Below are positions 1 to 7,631 of a stretch of DNA of 22,115 bases, one piece after another (position 1 is the first letter of the stretch; every line of letters starts with the position of its first letter). A model generated the notes under the pieces. That model did no database searches and was not told where the DNA came from. It was given only the letters and a program-made list of their open reading frames with translations. Made by a program: the position numbers and the translations under genes. The stretch lies in assembly GCA_045599345.1 (NCBI GenBank), contig JAZRVV010000013.1, forward strand, positions 1 to 22,115, read 5' to 3'. Origin of the DNA: UBA1227 sp045599345. Lineage in GTDB: Bacteria; Bacillota; Clostridia; Oscillospirales; Acutalibacteraceae.

Positions 1-1
1 A

Positions 2-370
2 AGCTATATTATTCTTGTCTACTTCAGCTATTACACAGTAAATTTTATCTTGCTTTAAAGCCCATTCTGTTATAGCAGTTACTGCCTCCGTTGCATAACC
101 ACAGCCTTGATAATCATCCGATATGCCATACCCAATTTCAGTAGAACTAGATTCATCAATGCCCTTAAAGCACAACTCTCCGATATGAGTGCCGTCTTTC
201 AGTTCGATCATCCAGATGGCATACCACTCCCATTGATCGGGATGCGCAAGACATCCGTCCAGCATTTCCGTATAAGCCGCTTTCAGAACATCCACGGTCT
301 GCGCTGCAATAAATGCTTCCATCTGTTCTTGGGAAGCTGAATATATTTTTAACCGGTTTGTTTCTATCAT
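2..370 (-). CDS. GNAT family N-acetyltransferase (RimJ/RimL-like), C-terminus beyond window
   Basis: This reading frame starts at an ATG at 370 and runs open off the left edge, giving 123 residues. It opens with MIETNRLKI, typical of RimL-type GNAT enzymes, which transfer an acetyl group from acetyl-CoA to an amine (protein N-terminus, ribosomal protein or small molecule). The acetyl-CoA loop is visible as GYGISDDYQGCGYATEAV, close to the usual Q/R-x-x-G-x-G/A motif, and is followed by a beta strand (YCVIAEVDKNN) leading to the N-N motif of the family. The start is preceded by GGAG about 9 bases upstream on the minus strand. It lies 104 bases downstream of the VOC gene and may be co-transcribed with it. 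The substrate cannot be read from the sequence. Confidence 0.85.
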   Translation of the reverse strand, partial: MIETNRLKIYSASQEQMEAFIAAQTVDVLKAAYTEMLDGCLAHPDQWEWYAIWMIELKDGTHIGELCFKGIDESSSTEIGYGISDDYQGCGYATEAVTAITEWALKQDKIYCVIAEVDKNNIA

Positions 371-474
371 GTTTTACTCACTCCATTTTGATTGATTCGG
401 CTCGACGAACTGGGATTTTTCAGTTCCACTCACTTTTCAAAATCCGCATCATTACGAAATCACTATACTCGCCG

Positions 475-837
475 TTACATCGGCGTTCCGACTTCGATCA
501 GATTTCCGTCCGGATCATAAAAGCGCACCACACGCTGACCCCAACTGTGAGTCATCAGTTTATTTACATATTCGGTTTCCGGATACAGTGTTTCCAATTT
601 CCGGGCAAATCCTTCTATATCACTTTCCTCAAAATACAGTTCGCAGGCGTTGCTTTGCGGAATAACGTCTTTACCTAAAAATGTACGCCAGTATTTTTCC
701 TCCTGCAAAACAAGCCCGTCTGACAGAATCATATTGCCGTCATTATCCTGGAGCATTTCGAGTCCAAAGAGGTCCTGATAATATTTTCTAGATTTTTCTA
801 TATCCTTAACAACTATCAGATAATTTTTAAGTTTCAT
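475..837 (-). CDS. VOC superfamily (glyoxalase/bleomycin-resistance-like) protein
   Basis: A 120-residue protein beginning MKLKNYLIVVKDIEKS. It has the two beta-alpha-beta-beta-beta modules of the vicinal oxygen chelate fold: the first module carries S-x-x-Y-Y-x-x-L-F-G-L near residues 16-26, the second ends in FYDPDGNLIEVG, the signature of glyoxalase I/dioxygenase/antibiotic-binding members. The final Glu of that motif is a usual metal ligand, but the first-module histidine is not obvious, so the activity may be binding rather than catalysis. I place the start at 837 rather than an upstream ATG at 852 because GGAGAT sits 5 bases before 837. Codon use (many CCG, CGG and GCG) looks more GC-rich than in the genes to its right. 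It lies just downstream of the large lipoprotein gene, with no terminator seen between them. Confidence 0.85.
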   Translation of the reverse strand: MKLKNYLIVVKDIEKSRKYYQDLFGLEMLQDNDGNMILSDGLVLQEEKYWRTFLGKDVIPQSNACELYFEESDIEGFARKLETLYPETEYVNKLMTHSWGQRVVRFYDPDGNLIEVGTPM

Positions 838-868
838 TACTAATCTCCACAAATATTAATATAAATTC

Positions 869-2500
869 TTACTTATGTGCATCCACTTCTATATAAAGAA
901 GACCATCGTTTGTATTATATTGTGAATAGAAGAGGTTTCCTTTTCCATCAAATTTCACTATAACTTTAGCCTGGTTAGGCTCAAATGTTGCAGTCATTGA
1001 CTTCGCATCGTAAGTACCAGTCATCTTACCAATAAGCTCAGTCTCGCCTTCGATTGTAATCTCAGTTCCATTCAATGTAATATGAAGCCTATCATCCAAA
1101 GGAGCCGCAATATTCGCTTGTACGAATCTAAGTTCGCTAATACTATACACTCCAGCTATATCTGTGGACCCTTCCGATTCTTTTGGTTGGCTGTCAGAAT
1201 TCTTAGATTCGGATTTAGGCTCTGTTATATCAGCACTCTCATTTTCAATACATTCATTGAAAGCCTTATCTACATTATTAAGGAATGCGTCTACATCAAC
1301 TGGATTTTCAATATCTATGAGTTCTCCCATAGCTTCGATATAGACATCTGCTTCTGTTCCGTTATCTTTTGGTGGTTCCTCACTGATTCCCGTATCCGTA
1401 AGCACTTCTTTTACAGCTTTAGGATTTGATGTTTCAGTAGAACGTACGATAATCTCTTTATAACCGTCTATTATGTTAGAACTTACTCCCAATACTGTGC
1501 CGTCCTGAATATAGTCTCTCGCAAATCCCAAACCCGTTATACATACCTGTGCTGCATTATTAACAACTTCCGCTGCTTTTTCAGGATTTCTAATATCCTT
1601 GATGTTCTGAATTCCACCGCCTATAGCAAAGACTGCATTGATTGGCGCAATCATTTCAGCCGTCTTTTCCCATGCGGCTGTATACTCATTTCCTTCGCCA
1701 TGCGTCGTATGTATGGTTACAGCTGTACCCATATCTATAACGGCATTCACACCATTCATTGCAAGTCCGCCAACTTCCATAATACCCGCAGCAGTGCCAC
1801 CTGTTGCTGCGCAAGCAACAACAAATCCTGCTGTAGATGCAGCGGCCTTGGTCTCTACTGCTATCTCATAGCATTTATTTTCAAAAGCGGCTTGATCTTC
1901 ATACGCAGCGCCTTCAAGAATCGCCTGCGCCTGATTCAGCATTACCTTTGCTTTCTTTACATCTGTACCATATTTTTCCGCAATTGCCTTAAGCCTTTGA
2001 CCATTTTTTGCATTGTCAAAGGTCTTTGTAATTTCTTCTGCATATTTTTCTGCAGGTGATTTATCTTTTGCATATGCAGTTAGGAATGGAGAATAACTTA
2101 CGATACCCGTAGACATAGACAGCAACTCATATGTTGCTTTGTTCTGCTGAACAGACCCTTTTCCCTCTACCTTTGCTAAAATCCCAGCATGCTTTTCTAA
2201 TGAATTATCAAAAGCTTCGGCAATTCGAGTGGCTTCCATGGCTTTCGCCAAAAGCTCGCTATACTCCTGCGCATCAAAGGAATCCATATCATAGGTTTCC
2301 AACTTTTCTATATACGCTCTTGCGAGAAGATACGTCTGAGTAGCAATAACGGCCTCGCCTTCCACTATAGCCCTCGATCCTGTGGAACAAGGAATTTTTA
2401 CCTTAACTTCCGTTATAGAACTATCATCTTTATTTCGACTGCAACCAACTAATGTAAATATCAGTGTGAAAACTAATATGAGGCTAATTACTTTCTTCAT
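869..2500 (-). CDS. Large lipoprotein with glycine-rich hydrophobic core and C-terminal beta domain
   Basis: A 543-residue protein with a clear lipoprotein signal peptide (MKK, hydrophobic stretch, lipobox LVGC with Cys20), so it should be anchored on the outer face of the membrane. Residues about 30-215 are helical and charged. Residues about 218-295 are unusually rich in Gly/Ala and hydrophobic (pieces such as CAATGGTAAG, VFAIGGGIQN), resembling glycine-zipper or membrane-inserting segments. A low-complexity Ser/Glu/Asp linker follows around 430-450. The last ~95 residues look like a small beta barrel (IAGVYSISELRF, then ITLNGTEITIEGE and KVIVKFDGKGNLFYSQY), like lipocalin-type stand-alone domains of clostridial lipoproteins. 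It follows the membrane-protein gene by 29 bases with its own AAAGGAG site, so the two form an operon. I do not recognise a named family. Confidence 0.75.
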   Translation of the reverse strand: MKKVISLILVFTLIFTLVGCSRNKDDSSITEVKVKIPCSTGSRAIVEGEAVIATQTYLLARAYIEKLETYDMDSFDAQEYSELLAKAMEATRIAEAFDNSLEKHAGILAKVEGKGSVQQNKATYELLSMSTGIVSYSPFLTAYAKDKSPAEKYAEEITKTFDNAKNGQRLKAIAEKYGTDVKKAKVMLNQAQAILEGAAYEDQAAFENKCYEIAVETKAAASTAGFVVACAATGGTAAGIMEVGGLAMNGVNAVIDMGTAVTIHTTHGEGNEYTAAWEKTAEMIAPINAVFAIGGGIQNIKDIRNPEKAAEVVNNAAQVCITGLGFARDYIQDGTVLGVSSNIIDGYKEIIVRSTETSNPKAVKEVLTDTGISEEPPKDNGTEADVYIEAMGELIDIENPVDVDAFLNNVDKAFNECIENESADITEPKSESKNSDSQPKESEGSTDIAGVYSISELRFVQANIAAPLDDRLHITLNGTEITIEGETELIGKMTGTYDAKSMTATFEPNQAKVIVKFDGKGNLFYSQYNTNDGLLYIEVDAHK

Positions 2501-2529
2501 AACGGAATACTCCTTTCATTTTTGGTTTG

Positions 2530-3105
2530 TTAAAAATACATATCATCACTGCCGCCAAGTGAAACGGCATCATTTGGAATTGATTCCTTTATTCTGTCTT
2601 TATCTTTTCTGCCACATTTTGCGAAGGATATAGTGATTTGATAAAAATCAGGATAGCCTTCTAAATGGGTATAAAGGCTTTCTCGCCTATTGTAAACATA
2701 GCAATATATTGCTGAAAAAATAGGAATAATTGCATAGTAAGGATATACGATGATTAGTATTAACGATGCTATCGTAGCCTTTTCGTATTTGTGCTCTTCA
2801 TTTTGATTACCAATGAAAACAATATATGCGACAGCAACAAGTGCAGCAGCAATGAAAAGCCTTACAAAGGCTCCAATTATGCCCTTGACAACGAAAGGTA
2901 AAGGACATGCCAAAAGAATAATTAGAGTCACATTTACCTTGATAAAAGCCGCCTCAAATCTTTTAAACTTGTCGCGTTTTCTACGATTTTCCTTTATTCG
3001 ATTATTATAGTCGAGTACATTGTTATAAAGGTAATCACTATCGTCATTATAGAGTGTAATTTTATGCTCTTGCTTTGCCTCTTCTAAGAGTTCTTGATCA
3101 GTCAT
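2530..3105 (-). CDS. Multi-pass membrane protein of unknown function
   Basis: A 191-residue protein. The first ~50 residues are charged and hydrophilic (cytosolic by the positive-inside rule, with RRKRDKFKR before the first helix). Membrane segments are visible at about 54-70, 74-98 and 110-137, followed by a soluble tail of about 50 residues ending in DDMYF. It is the first gene of an operon with the large lipoprotein and is transcribed from a near-consensus promoter about 40 bases upstream. The shared operon suggests the two products may interact across the membrane, but that is inference. I do not recognise the family. The ribosome binding site (GTGGTGAT) is weak. Confidence 0.7.
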   Translation of the reverse strand: MTDQELLEEAKQEHKITLYNDDSDYLYNNVLDYNNRIKENRRKRDKFKRFEAAFIKVNVTLIILLACPLPFVVKGIIGAFVRLFIAAALVAVAYIVFIGNQNEEHKYEKATIASLILIIVYPYYAIIPIFSAIYCYVYNRRESLYTHLEGYPDFYQITISFAKCGRKDKDRIKESIPNDAVSLGGSDDMYF

Positions 3106-3141
3106 AAAGTATCACCACTTTTGTTACTCATTTATAGGTTG

Positions 3142-3170
3142 ATTATATAATATAGAGAAATGCTTGTCTA
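3142..3170 (-). promoter_or_regulatory. Sigma-A-type promoter for the membrane protein/lipoprotein operon
   Basis: On the minus strand the sequence reads TAGACA (3170-3165), a 17-base spacer, then TATAAT (3147-3142). This is 11 of 12 matches to consensus with ideal spacing, 36 bases upstream of the start at 3105. Confidence 0.75.
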
Positions 3171-3182
3171 ATCATCTTTTTA

Positions 3183-3211
3183 TAGCCATCCTAGATTTTG
3201 CTTCGTATAAA
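3183..3211 (+). promoter_or_regulatory. Probable promoter of the PASTA lipoprotein gene
   Basis: TAGCCA (3183-3188), 17 bases, then TATAAA (3206-3211), 33 bases before the start at 3245. The -10 element is good and the -35 element moderate. It is divergent from the promoter at 3142-3170. Confidence 0.45.
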
Positions 3212-3244
3212 GTAGTGTAAATGATAGTTTTGGAGGATTTGAAA

Positions 3245-3781
3245 ATGAAAAAGATTTATTTAGTTGCGTTGGTACTCACTTTATTGTTGCTCACCGGCTG
3301 TGCTTCAAAGCAACAGAATGTTGCAGGCTCTTACATCCCTGTTAACATTACTGTTCCTAATGTAATAGGTATGACTTCTGCTGAAGCAGAAAAGGTTCTT
3401 ACAACTAATGGTTTTAAGGTAACAACTGTTTATGACAACTCTGACAAAGCAAAGGACACTGTTCTCTTAACAGATCCATTGCCAGGCGTCAAAGTGGCAA
3501 GCGGTAGCACAATCAAGCTTACACTTTCTTCTGGTGAAAAAAAGGAAAAGTCTCTCACCGTTACTATTACTTTACCAGAGAGTTCTGGCAATGTTAAAGT
3601 ATCAGCTTATGTAGATGGTACTTATCTCAGTTCAAAAACTGTTGATACAGAGGTCGTTAATAAGACATCTTTCAAAATCAAGGGTACAACTGGCATCAAA
3701 GAGGTAAAAATCAAACTTAATGATATTGATTATAAATCATATGAACTTAATTTTGATAAAGATACAGTAACTGAAAAATAA
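3245..3781 (+). CDS. Single-PASTA-domain lipoprotein
   Basis: A 178-residue lipoprotein (lipobox LTGC, Cys19). Residues about 35-98 form a PASTA domain: VPNVIGMTSAEAEKVL, an internal GFKVTTVYD strand, then LLTDPLPGVKVASGSTIKL. PASTA domains bind peptidoglycan fragments or beta-lactams and normally occur in tandem on PrkC/PknB kinases and class B PBPs; here one domain sits alone on a lipid anchor. The C-terminal ~75 residues (ITLPESSGNVKVSAYVDG onward) resemble, from memory, the beta domain after the PASTA repeats of some clostridial kinases. The start at 3245 is chosen over 3221 because GGAGG ends 9 bases before it and it begins the signal peptide with MKK. A strong terminator follows. Likely role: cell-wall sensing or docking, by inference. 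Confidence 0.85.
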   Translation: MKKIYLVALVLTLLLLTGCASKQQNVAGSYIPVNITVPNVIGMTSAEAEKVLTTNGFKVTTVYDNSDKAKDTVLLTDPLPGVKVASGSTIKLTLSSGEKKEKSLTVTITLPESSGNVKVSAYVDGTYLSSKTVDTEVVNKTSFKIKGTTGIKEVKIKLNDIDYKSYELNFDKDTVTEK

Positions 3782-3792
3782 ATGGATGACAT

Positions 3793-3829
3793 CAAGCAGA
3801 CCAAATTATTTGGTCTGCTTGTTTTTTTA
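3793..3829 (+). terminator. Rho-independent terminator after the PASTA lipoprotein gene
   Basis: A perfect stem of about 12 base pairs (5' arm from 3793, 3' arm ending at 3821, core CAAGCAGACC) with a short A/T loop and a run of seven T at 3822-3828, starting 12 bases after the stop codon. Confidence 0.92.
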
Positions 3830-3897
3830 TATGTTAAATGCTATGCTTTTATAGACAAAACCGTTCGCGGTACATAATTAAAAGGGAGATATAAAAA

Positions 3898-4851
3898 ATG
3901 AACGTAGAAAATGTAATTCTCAGCTTTATTTTTAACATCTGCAACTGGGTAATGTTACCTATGGAAAACCATGCTCGCAAAAACTTCAAAAATGTAATTG
4001 ACGAGAAGGACATTCCTTACTCAGATAAGTGCCCTGCTTGCAAGCTCGACATCCATTATCAGGAGAAAAAGCCTGCGCAGAAGAGACCTGCACTTGTTAA
4101 CATTCACGGTGGTGGACTTATCATCGGTGATAAGAAAAACTCAACTTACTACTGCTATGAGATAGCTGGCAAATCAGACGTGATTGTCTTCAACATCAAC
4201 TATGGTATGCCAGGCAAGGAAGTACCAGCTATGTTTGAGGGCTGCGATCCTGTGGCTTCTCACAATGATGAATGGGTATTTCCACTTCCAATTCGCACAC
4301 ATATGGATGCTCTTCGCTTCGTTGCAGAGCATGCAGAGGAATACAACATAGACCTTGATAACGTATTTGTATCTGGCGACTCAGCAGGTTCTGAGATGAC
4401 AGGTATCACAATGGCTTGCTTCTGCTCAGAGGAGTATCGTAACGCTCTTGGCGTAGAACTTCCAAACTTTAAGCCAAAGGGCTTTATTATGAACTGTGGT
4501 CTTTACAACATGAACATTTACAAACACATCCCAATTGGTCGTGTAATGTGGGTTAAGTTCATGGGCGACAAGGCTCCTCACAAGAATGACTTGTGGAAGT
4601 ACCACAACCCAATTCCATATATCAACAAAGATGCTGGTAATGCATTTGTACTTAAGGGTATGACAGATATCTTAACTATCTTCCAATCAGATTGGATGGT
4701 TAAAAAGCTCAAGGCTGAAGGCGTAAACACGACTTACTACATTGGCAAGAACCCACTTGATGCTTTCCATGACTTTATGATTTCTCCAGGTAAAGAAGCA
4801 ACTAAAGCACTCGATGCAACAAGAGCTTGGATCCTTGACACTGCAAAATAG
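3898..4851 (+). CDS. Alpha/beta hydrolase, HSL-type carboxylesterase/lipase
   Basis: A 317-residue protein with all marks of the hormone-sensitive-lipase type of alpha/beta hydrolases, which hydrolyse carboxylic esters in the cytosol or at the membrane face. The oxyanion motif HGGG is at residues 70-73, the nucleophile elbow G-D-S-A-G at 160-164 (Ser162), and the acid and base are most likely Asp257 (GMTDIL) and His291 (DAFHDFM). The first ~20 residues (VILSFIFNICNWVMLPM) are hydrophobic and could peripherally attach it to the membrane; there is no cleavage site. GGGAG lies about 8 bases before the ATG. It is monocistronic, flanked by terminators on both sides. The natural ester is unknown. 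Confidence 0.9.
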   Translation: MNVENVILSFIFNICNWVMLPMENHARKNFKNVIDEKDIPYSDKCPACKLDIHYQEKKPAQKRPALVNIHGGGLIIGDKKNSTYYCYEIAGKSDVIVFNINYGMPGKEVPAMFEGCDPVASHNDEWVFPLPIRTHMDALRFVAEHAEEYNIDLDNVFVSGDSAGSEMTGITMACFCSEEYRNALGVELPNFKPKGFIMNCGLYNMNIYKHIPIGRVMWVKFMGDKAPHKNDLWKYHNPIPYINKDAGNAFVLKGMTDILTIFQSDWMVKKLKAEGVNTTYYIGKNPLDAFHDFMISPGKEATKALDATRAWILDTAK

Positions 4852-4904
4852 ATGCCGTAAAAGTTTTTATGAGCATGTTCACTAAAATTTGATAGTAACA
4901 TTTA

Positions 4905-4941
4905 AACGGTGTGAGAATTGTTTCTCGCACCGTTTTTTTAT
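4905..4941 (+). terminator. Rho-independent terminator after the alpha/beta hydrolase gene
   Basis: Arms 4905-4917 and 4922-4934 pair over 13 positions with one G-U, the loop is four bases, and T residues continue to 4939. The loop also holds the -35 hexamer of the next gene's candidate promoter. Confidence 0.9.
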
Positions 4942-4946
4942 ATAAT
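4918..4946 (+). promoter_or_regulatory. Promoter of the LRR/AOR operon, embedded in the preceding terminator
   Basis: TTGTTT (4918-4923) lies in the loop and 3' arm of the terminator, followed by a 17-base spacer and TATAAT (4941-4946). An alternative extended -10, TGG-TAAAAT, lies at 4951-4959. Both are within 45 bases of the start at 4984, so the leader is very short. Confidence 0.55.
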
Positions 4947-4983
4947 TGTTTGGTAAAATAAAACAAATTTGGGAGGACAAAAA

Positions 4984-5904
4984 ATGTCAATCAAAGATTA
5001 TGAAGTTTCACAACTTGCAAATTTCTTTGAGCAATGCGACGCCAATGGCGTTTCAAACGCAGAGAAGATTGGTGGCTTCTCTGCCGAAAATGTAAAAGAG
5101 GCTTCAGGTATCATCTATGATGAAAACGACAAGCTTGTAGGAGTTGGTATCCACATCTTTAATGAAGACGTATATCCAATCCAGAGTTCACAGGCGTTTT
5201 ACAGGGGACTCGGCCTCACAGGTTCACTCAACACAGATAATTTTGAAGACTGTGTATTTATGGAACTCTATCGAAATGATTTAACAGAGGTTTCACTAAA
5301 GAACATGCCAGCTCTTCGCATCCTTGGATACAGAGGATGCAAAAACCTCCACAGCATCGATACAAGCGAGTGCCCTGCACTCCAAGGCCTCGATGCTGGT
5401 ATCTGTGGATGTGACAGTTTCGATATGTCAAAGAATCCAGAACTCGTTGAGTTCTATTGTGATGACAACAGAAACATCACATCCGTAGACATTTCAAAGA
5501 ATCAAAAACTCAAATATTTCTATTGCCACAAAAACAATATTGCAGAATTTGATGGTATGAACAACCCACTCCTTCGCCATGTAGATACGACCGAGAATCC
5601 AATGACTCACCTTAAATGCTGGGCTCCTCGTCCAGACCATGAAGACGAGCGCGGTGAGGATGAATTCATCGAACTCACCGCTGGTGAAGGTGGCTTTGTT
5701 GGCGTGCTCTTCAAGCCTATTTACAACGAAAAGTGGAAAGAGACCGGTGAGTGGCAACAGAAGTTTGTTGCCTCACCAAAGGAAGGCTTTGAGTTTGTAG
5801 CTTGGATAGACGACAAAACTGGAAATATAGTATCAACTGACAGTACCATGGATGTTGAAATCGGTACAGCAGCCCAAATGACTGCTACATTTAAAGAAAT
5901 ATGA
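4984..5904 (+). CDS. Cytosolic leucine-rich-repeat protein with C-terminal InlB-like repeat domain
   Basis: A 306-residue protein with no signal peptide or membrane segment. After an N-terminal ~80-residue region it has irregular internalin-like leucine-rich repeats (about 85-215) with the recurrent patterns L-x-x-L-x-x-x-x-N and S-x-x-S-K-N-x-x-L. Nine cysteines occur, eight of them in this region, including a C-G-C pair at 141-143. The last ~75 residues match the divergent InlB B-repeat/Flg_new type domain (KEGFEFVAWIDDKTG, then MTATFKE at the end). Such domains are usually on secreted proteins, so the missing signal peptide is odd. The start at 4984 follows GGGAGG by 7 bases. Its stop overlaps the AOR start by four bases (ATGA), implying coupled translation and a shared job. 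Confidence 0.8.
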   Translation: MSIKDYEVSQLANFFEQCDANGVSNAEKIGGFSAENVKEASGIIYDENDKLVGVGIHIFNEDVYPIQSSQAFYRGLGLTGSLNTDNFEDCVFMELYRNDLTEVSLKNMPALRILGYRGCKNLHSIDTSECPALQGLDAGICGCDSFDMSKNPELVEFYCDDNRNITSVDISKNQKLKYFYCHKNNIAEFDGMNNPLLRHVDTTENPMTHLKCWAPRPDHEDERGEDEFIELTAGEGGFVGVLFKPIYNEKWKETGEWQQKFVASPKEGFEFVAWIDDKTGNIVSTDSTMDVEIGTAAQMTATFKEI

Positions 5905-7619
5905 AGAAAGTGTTGATTGATGTATCAAACGGCTCAATCGCTGTTGAGCCATTTGATCAAAAAGAATATGGCTACCTTGGTGGTAGAGGTCTTGTTGCAA
6001 AACTTTTAACTGAAAAACATATACCGAAATGTAATCCACTTGGACCAGAAAATCCATTCCTTTTTGTGACAGGATATTTTTCTGGCACAGCACTCACAAC
6101 TTGCAATAGGCTATCCCTTGGAACCAAGAGTCCCCTCACAGGAACAATTAAGGAATCCAATGTTGGTGGTACATTTGCAAAATATATGACCGAGCACGGC
6201 ATTAAATATATAGAGTTCTTAGGTGCTGCTCAAAAGGGCGAATTTAAGGTCCTTGTCATTGACAAGGATGGCTCAATTCGATTTGATCCAGCCGATGACA
6301 TTATTGGTCTCAACAACTATGATGTAGGCAATATCCTTCGCTCAAAATATGGCGACAATATCTCTATTGCATCAATAGGCACAGTTGGTGAGAAGTACTC
6401 ACTTGCAGCCTCGGTTCAGGTAACTGAGTTCCAGACAAACAACCCTTGCCGTGCTGCCGCACGTGGTGGCATCGGTGCTGTATTTGCATCCAAAGGACTC
6501 AAAGCCGTTGTTATCGTAAGGCCGGATACTCCATACAAAGTTGAAGTGCCTATCGAATTTGCAGATGAATTTAAAGCATGCAACAAAACAGTAACTAAAG
6601 CTATTCAAGAAAACCCACTCACCGGCCTTCAGATGAACCAGTTTGGTTCTGCTGCCGGTATTGATGTAACTGGCAAGATGGGCGCTCTTCCAACGCGTAA
6701 CTTTAGCGGCAAATTCTCGGCACGTTGGGAGGAACTTTCCTCTCCAAAGTGGCGCGAGAGAATGCTCGCACAAGGTGGACGTGGTGGCATCCCTTGCCAG
6801 CCAGGCTGCATCGTTCGTTGTTCAAACGAATGGTATGACAAAAACGGCAACTACCTCTCAGCAGGTATTGAATATGAAACACTTGGCCTTTGTGGACCAA
6901 ACATCGACATCTATGATGCCGATGAAATCGTAGCCCTTGACCGCCTCTGCGATGATATGGGATACGACACCATCGAAGTTGGTAACAGCCTCGCTGTTGC
7001 AATGGAGATGGGTGTCCTAAACTGGGGCGACGCAGAAGGCGCAAAGGAACTCGTCAGGACATCCGTCACTGACGAGTGTAAAGTGCCAGAGTTTAGAAAC
7101 GGCTGCTACGCCGCTTCTAAATCCCTTGGTGCGACACGCATTCCAACAGCCAAGAAACAGGCTGTTGCAGCGTACGACCCACGTATCATTTTAGGCTACG
7201 GCCTCTGCTTTGAACGTTCAACGATGGGTGGCGACCATACCTCTGGTTCTGGTCTAACATTCCGCAAGGACTTAACGCCACTCGAGCAAGCCGAGACAGC
7301 ACTCGCTCAAACAGCGACCTGCGATTCATTCATGTGCCTCTTCCCATGGGCCGCAGTAAACTTTGATATGGATGCTCGTGCTGCTATCTGCCGAATGGCA
7401 GGCTGCCTTGCTGGAGACGCAGAAGGTCCAGACATGAGCCTCATAGAAAGTATGGGATTTGAAATCATTCGCATGGAGCAAAAGTTCAACGAACTAGAAG
7501 GATTTACTGAGGACGACAACAGACTCCCAAACTTCTTCTATACCGAGCCTGCCGAAGCAACCGGTGTGCCTTACACCTCACACTTTGACAAGCACCCAAT
7601 CCCAGACGAAGAATTTTAA
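5901..7619 (+). CDS. Aldehyde ferredoxin oxidoreductase (AOR) family protein
   Basis: A 572-residue member of the tungsten/molybdenum bis-pterin AOR family, cytosolic enzymes that couple aldehyde or other two-electron oxidation to ferredoxin reduction. The N-terminal domain shows GGRGLVAKLL near residue 28 and LGTKSPLTG-x-I with a following N-x-G-G cofactor motif near 75-95. The [4Fe-4S] ligands appear as Cys299, Cys303 and Cys307 plus Cys479 in C-D-S-F-M-C. The first pair is spaced C-x3-C rather than the C-x2-C of the archaeal enzymes. The protein is shorter than archaeal AOR (about 605 residues) but collinear through the C-terminal domain. No separate ferredoxin-like subunit, pterin synthesis or tungstate transport gene is in the window. 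The physiological substrate cannot be deduced. Its start overlaps the LRR gene and has only a weak Shine-Dalgarno site. Confidence 0.92.
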   Translation: MKKVLIDVSNGSIAVEPFDQKEYGYLGGRGLVAKLLTEKHIPKCNPLGPENPFLFVTGYFSGTALTTCNRLSLGTKSPLTGTIKESNVGGTFAKYMTEHGIKYIEFLGAAQKGEFKVLVIDKDGSIRFDPADDIIGLNNYDVGNILRSKYGDNISIASIGTVGEKYSLAASVQVTEFQTNNPCRAAARGGIGAVFASKGLKAVVIVRPDTPYKVEVPIEFADEFKACNKTVTKAIQENPLTGLQMNQFGSAAGIDVTGKMGALPTRNFSGKFSARWEELSSPKWRERMLAQGGRGGIPCQPGCIVRCSNEWYDKNGNYLSAGIEYETLGLCGPNIDIYDADEIVALDRLCDDMGYDTIEVGNSLAVAMEMGVLNWGDAEGAKELVRTSVTDECKVPEFRNGCYAASKSLGATRIPTAKKQAVAAYDPRIILGYGLCFERSTMGGDHTSGSGLTFRKDLTPLEQAETALAQTATCDSFMCLFPWAAVNFDMDARAAICRMAGCLAGDAEGPDMSLIESMGFEIIRMEQKFNELEGFTEDDNRLPNFFYTEPAEATGVPYTSHFDKHPIPDEEF

Positions 7620-7631
7620 AGTACATAAAAG

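Noticed and set aside
313..678. Plus-strand frame of 121 codons across the VOC gene
   Set aside because: It runs opposite two recognisable minus-strand genes, has no ribosome binding site and no family-like sequence.
3221..3247. Upstream ATG as start of the PASTA lipoprotein
   Set aside because: It would precede the GGAGG site and add eight residues before the MKK signal peptide; it lies too close to the candidate -10.
3860..3871. Inverted repeat ACCG-TTCG-CGGT before the alpha/beta hydrolase gene
   Set aside because: Only four base pairs; could be an operator half-pair or chance, and no second copy is seen in the window.
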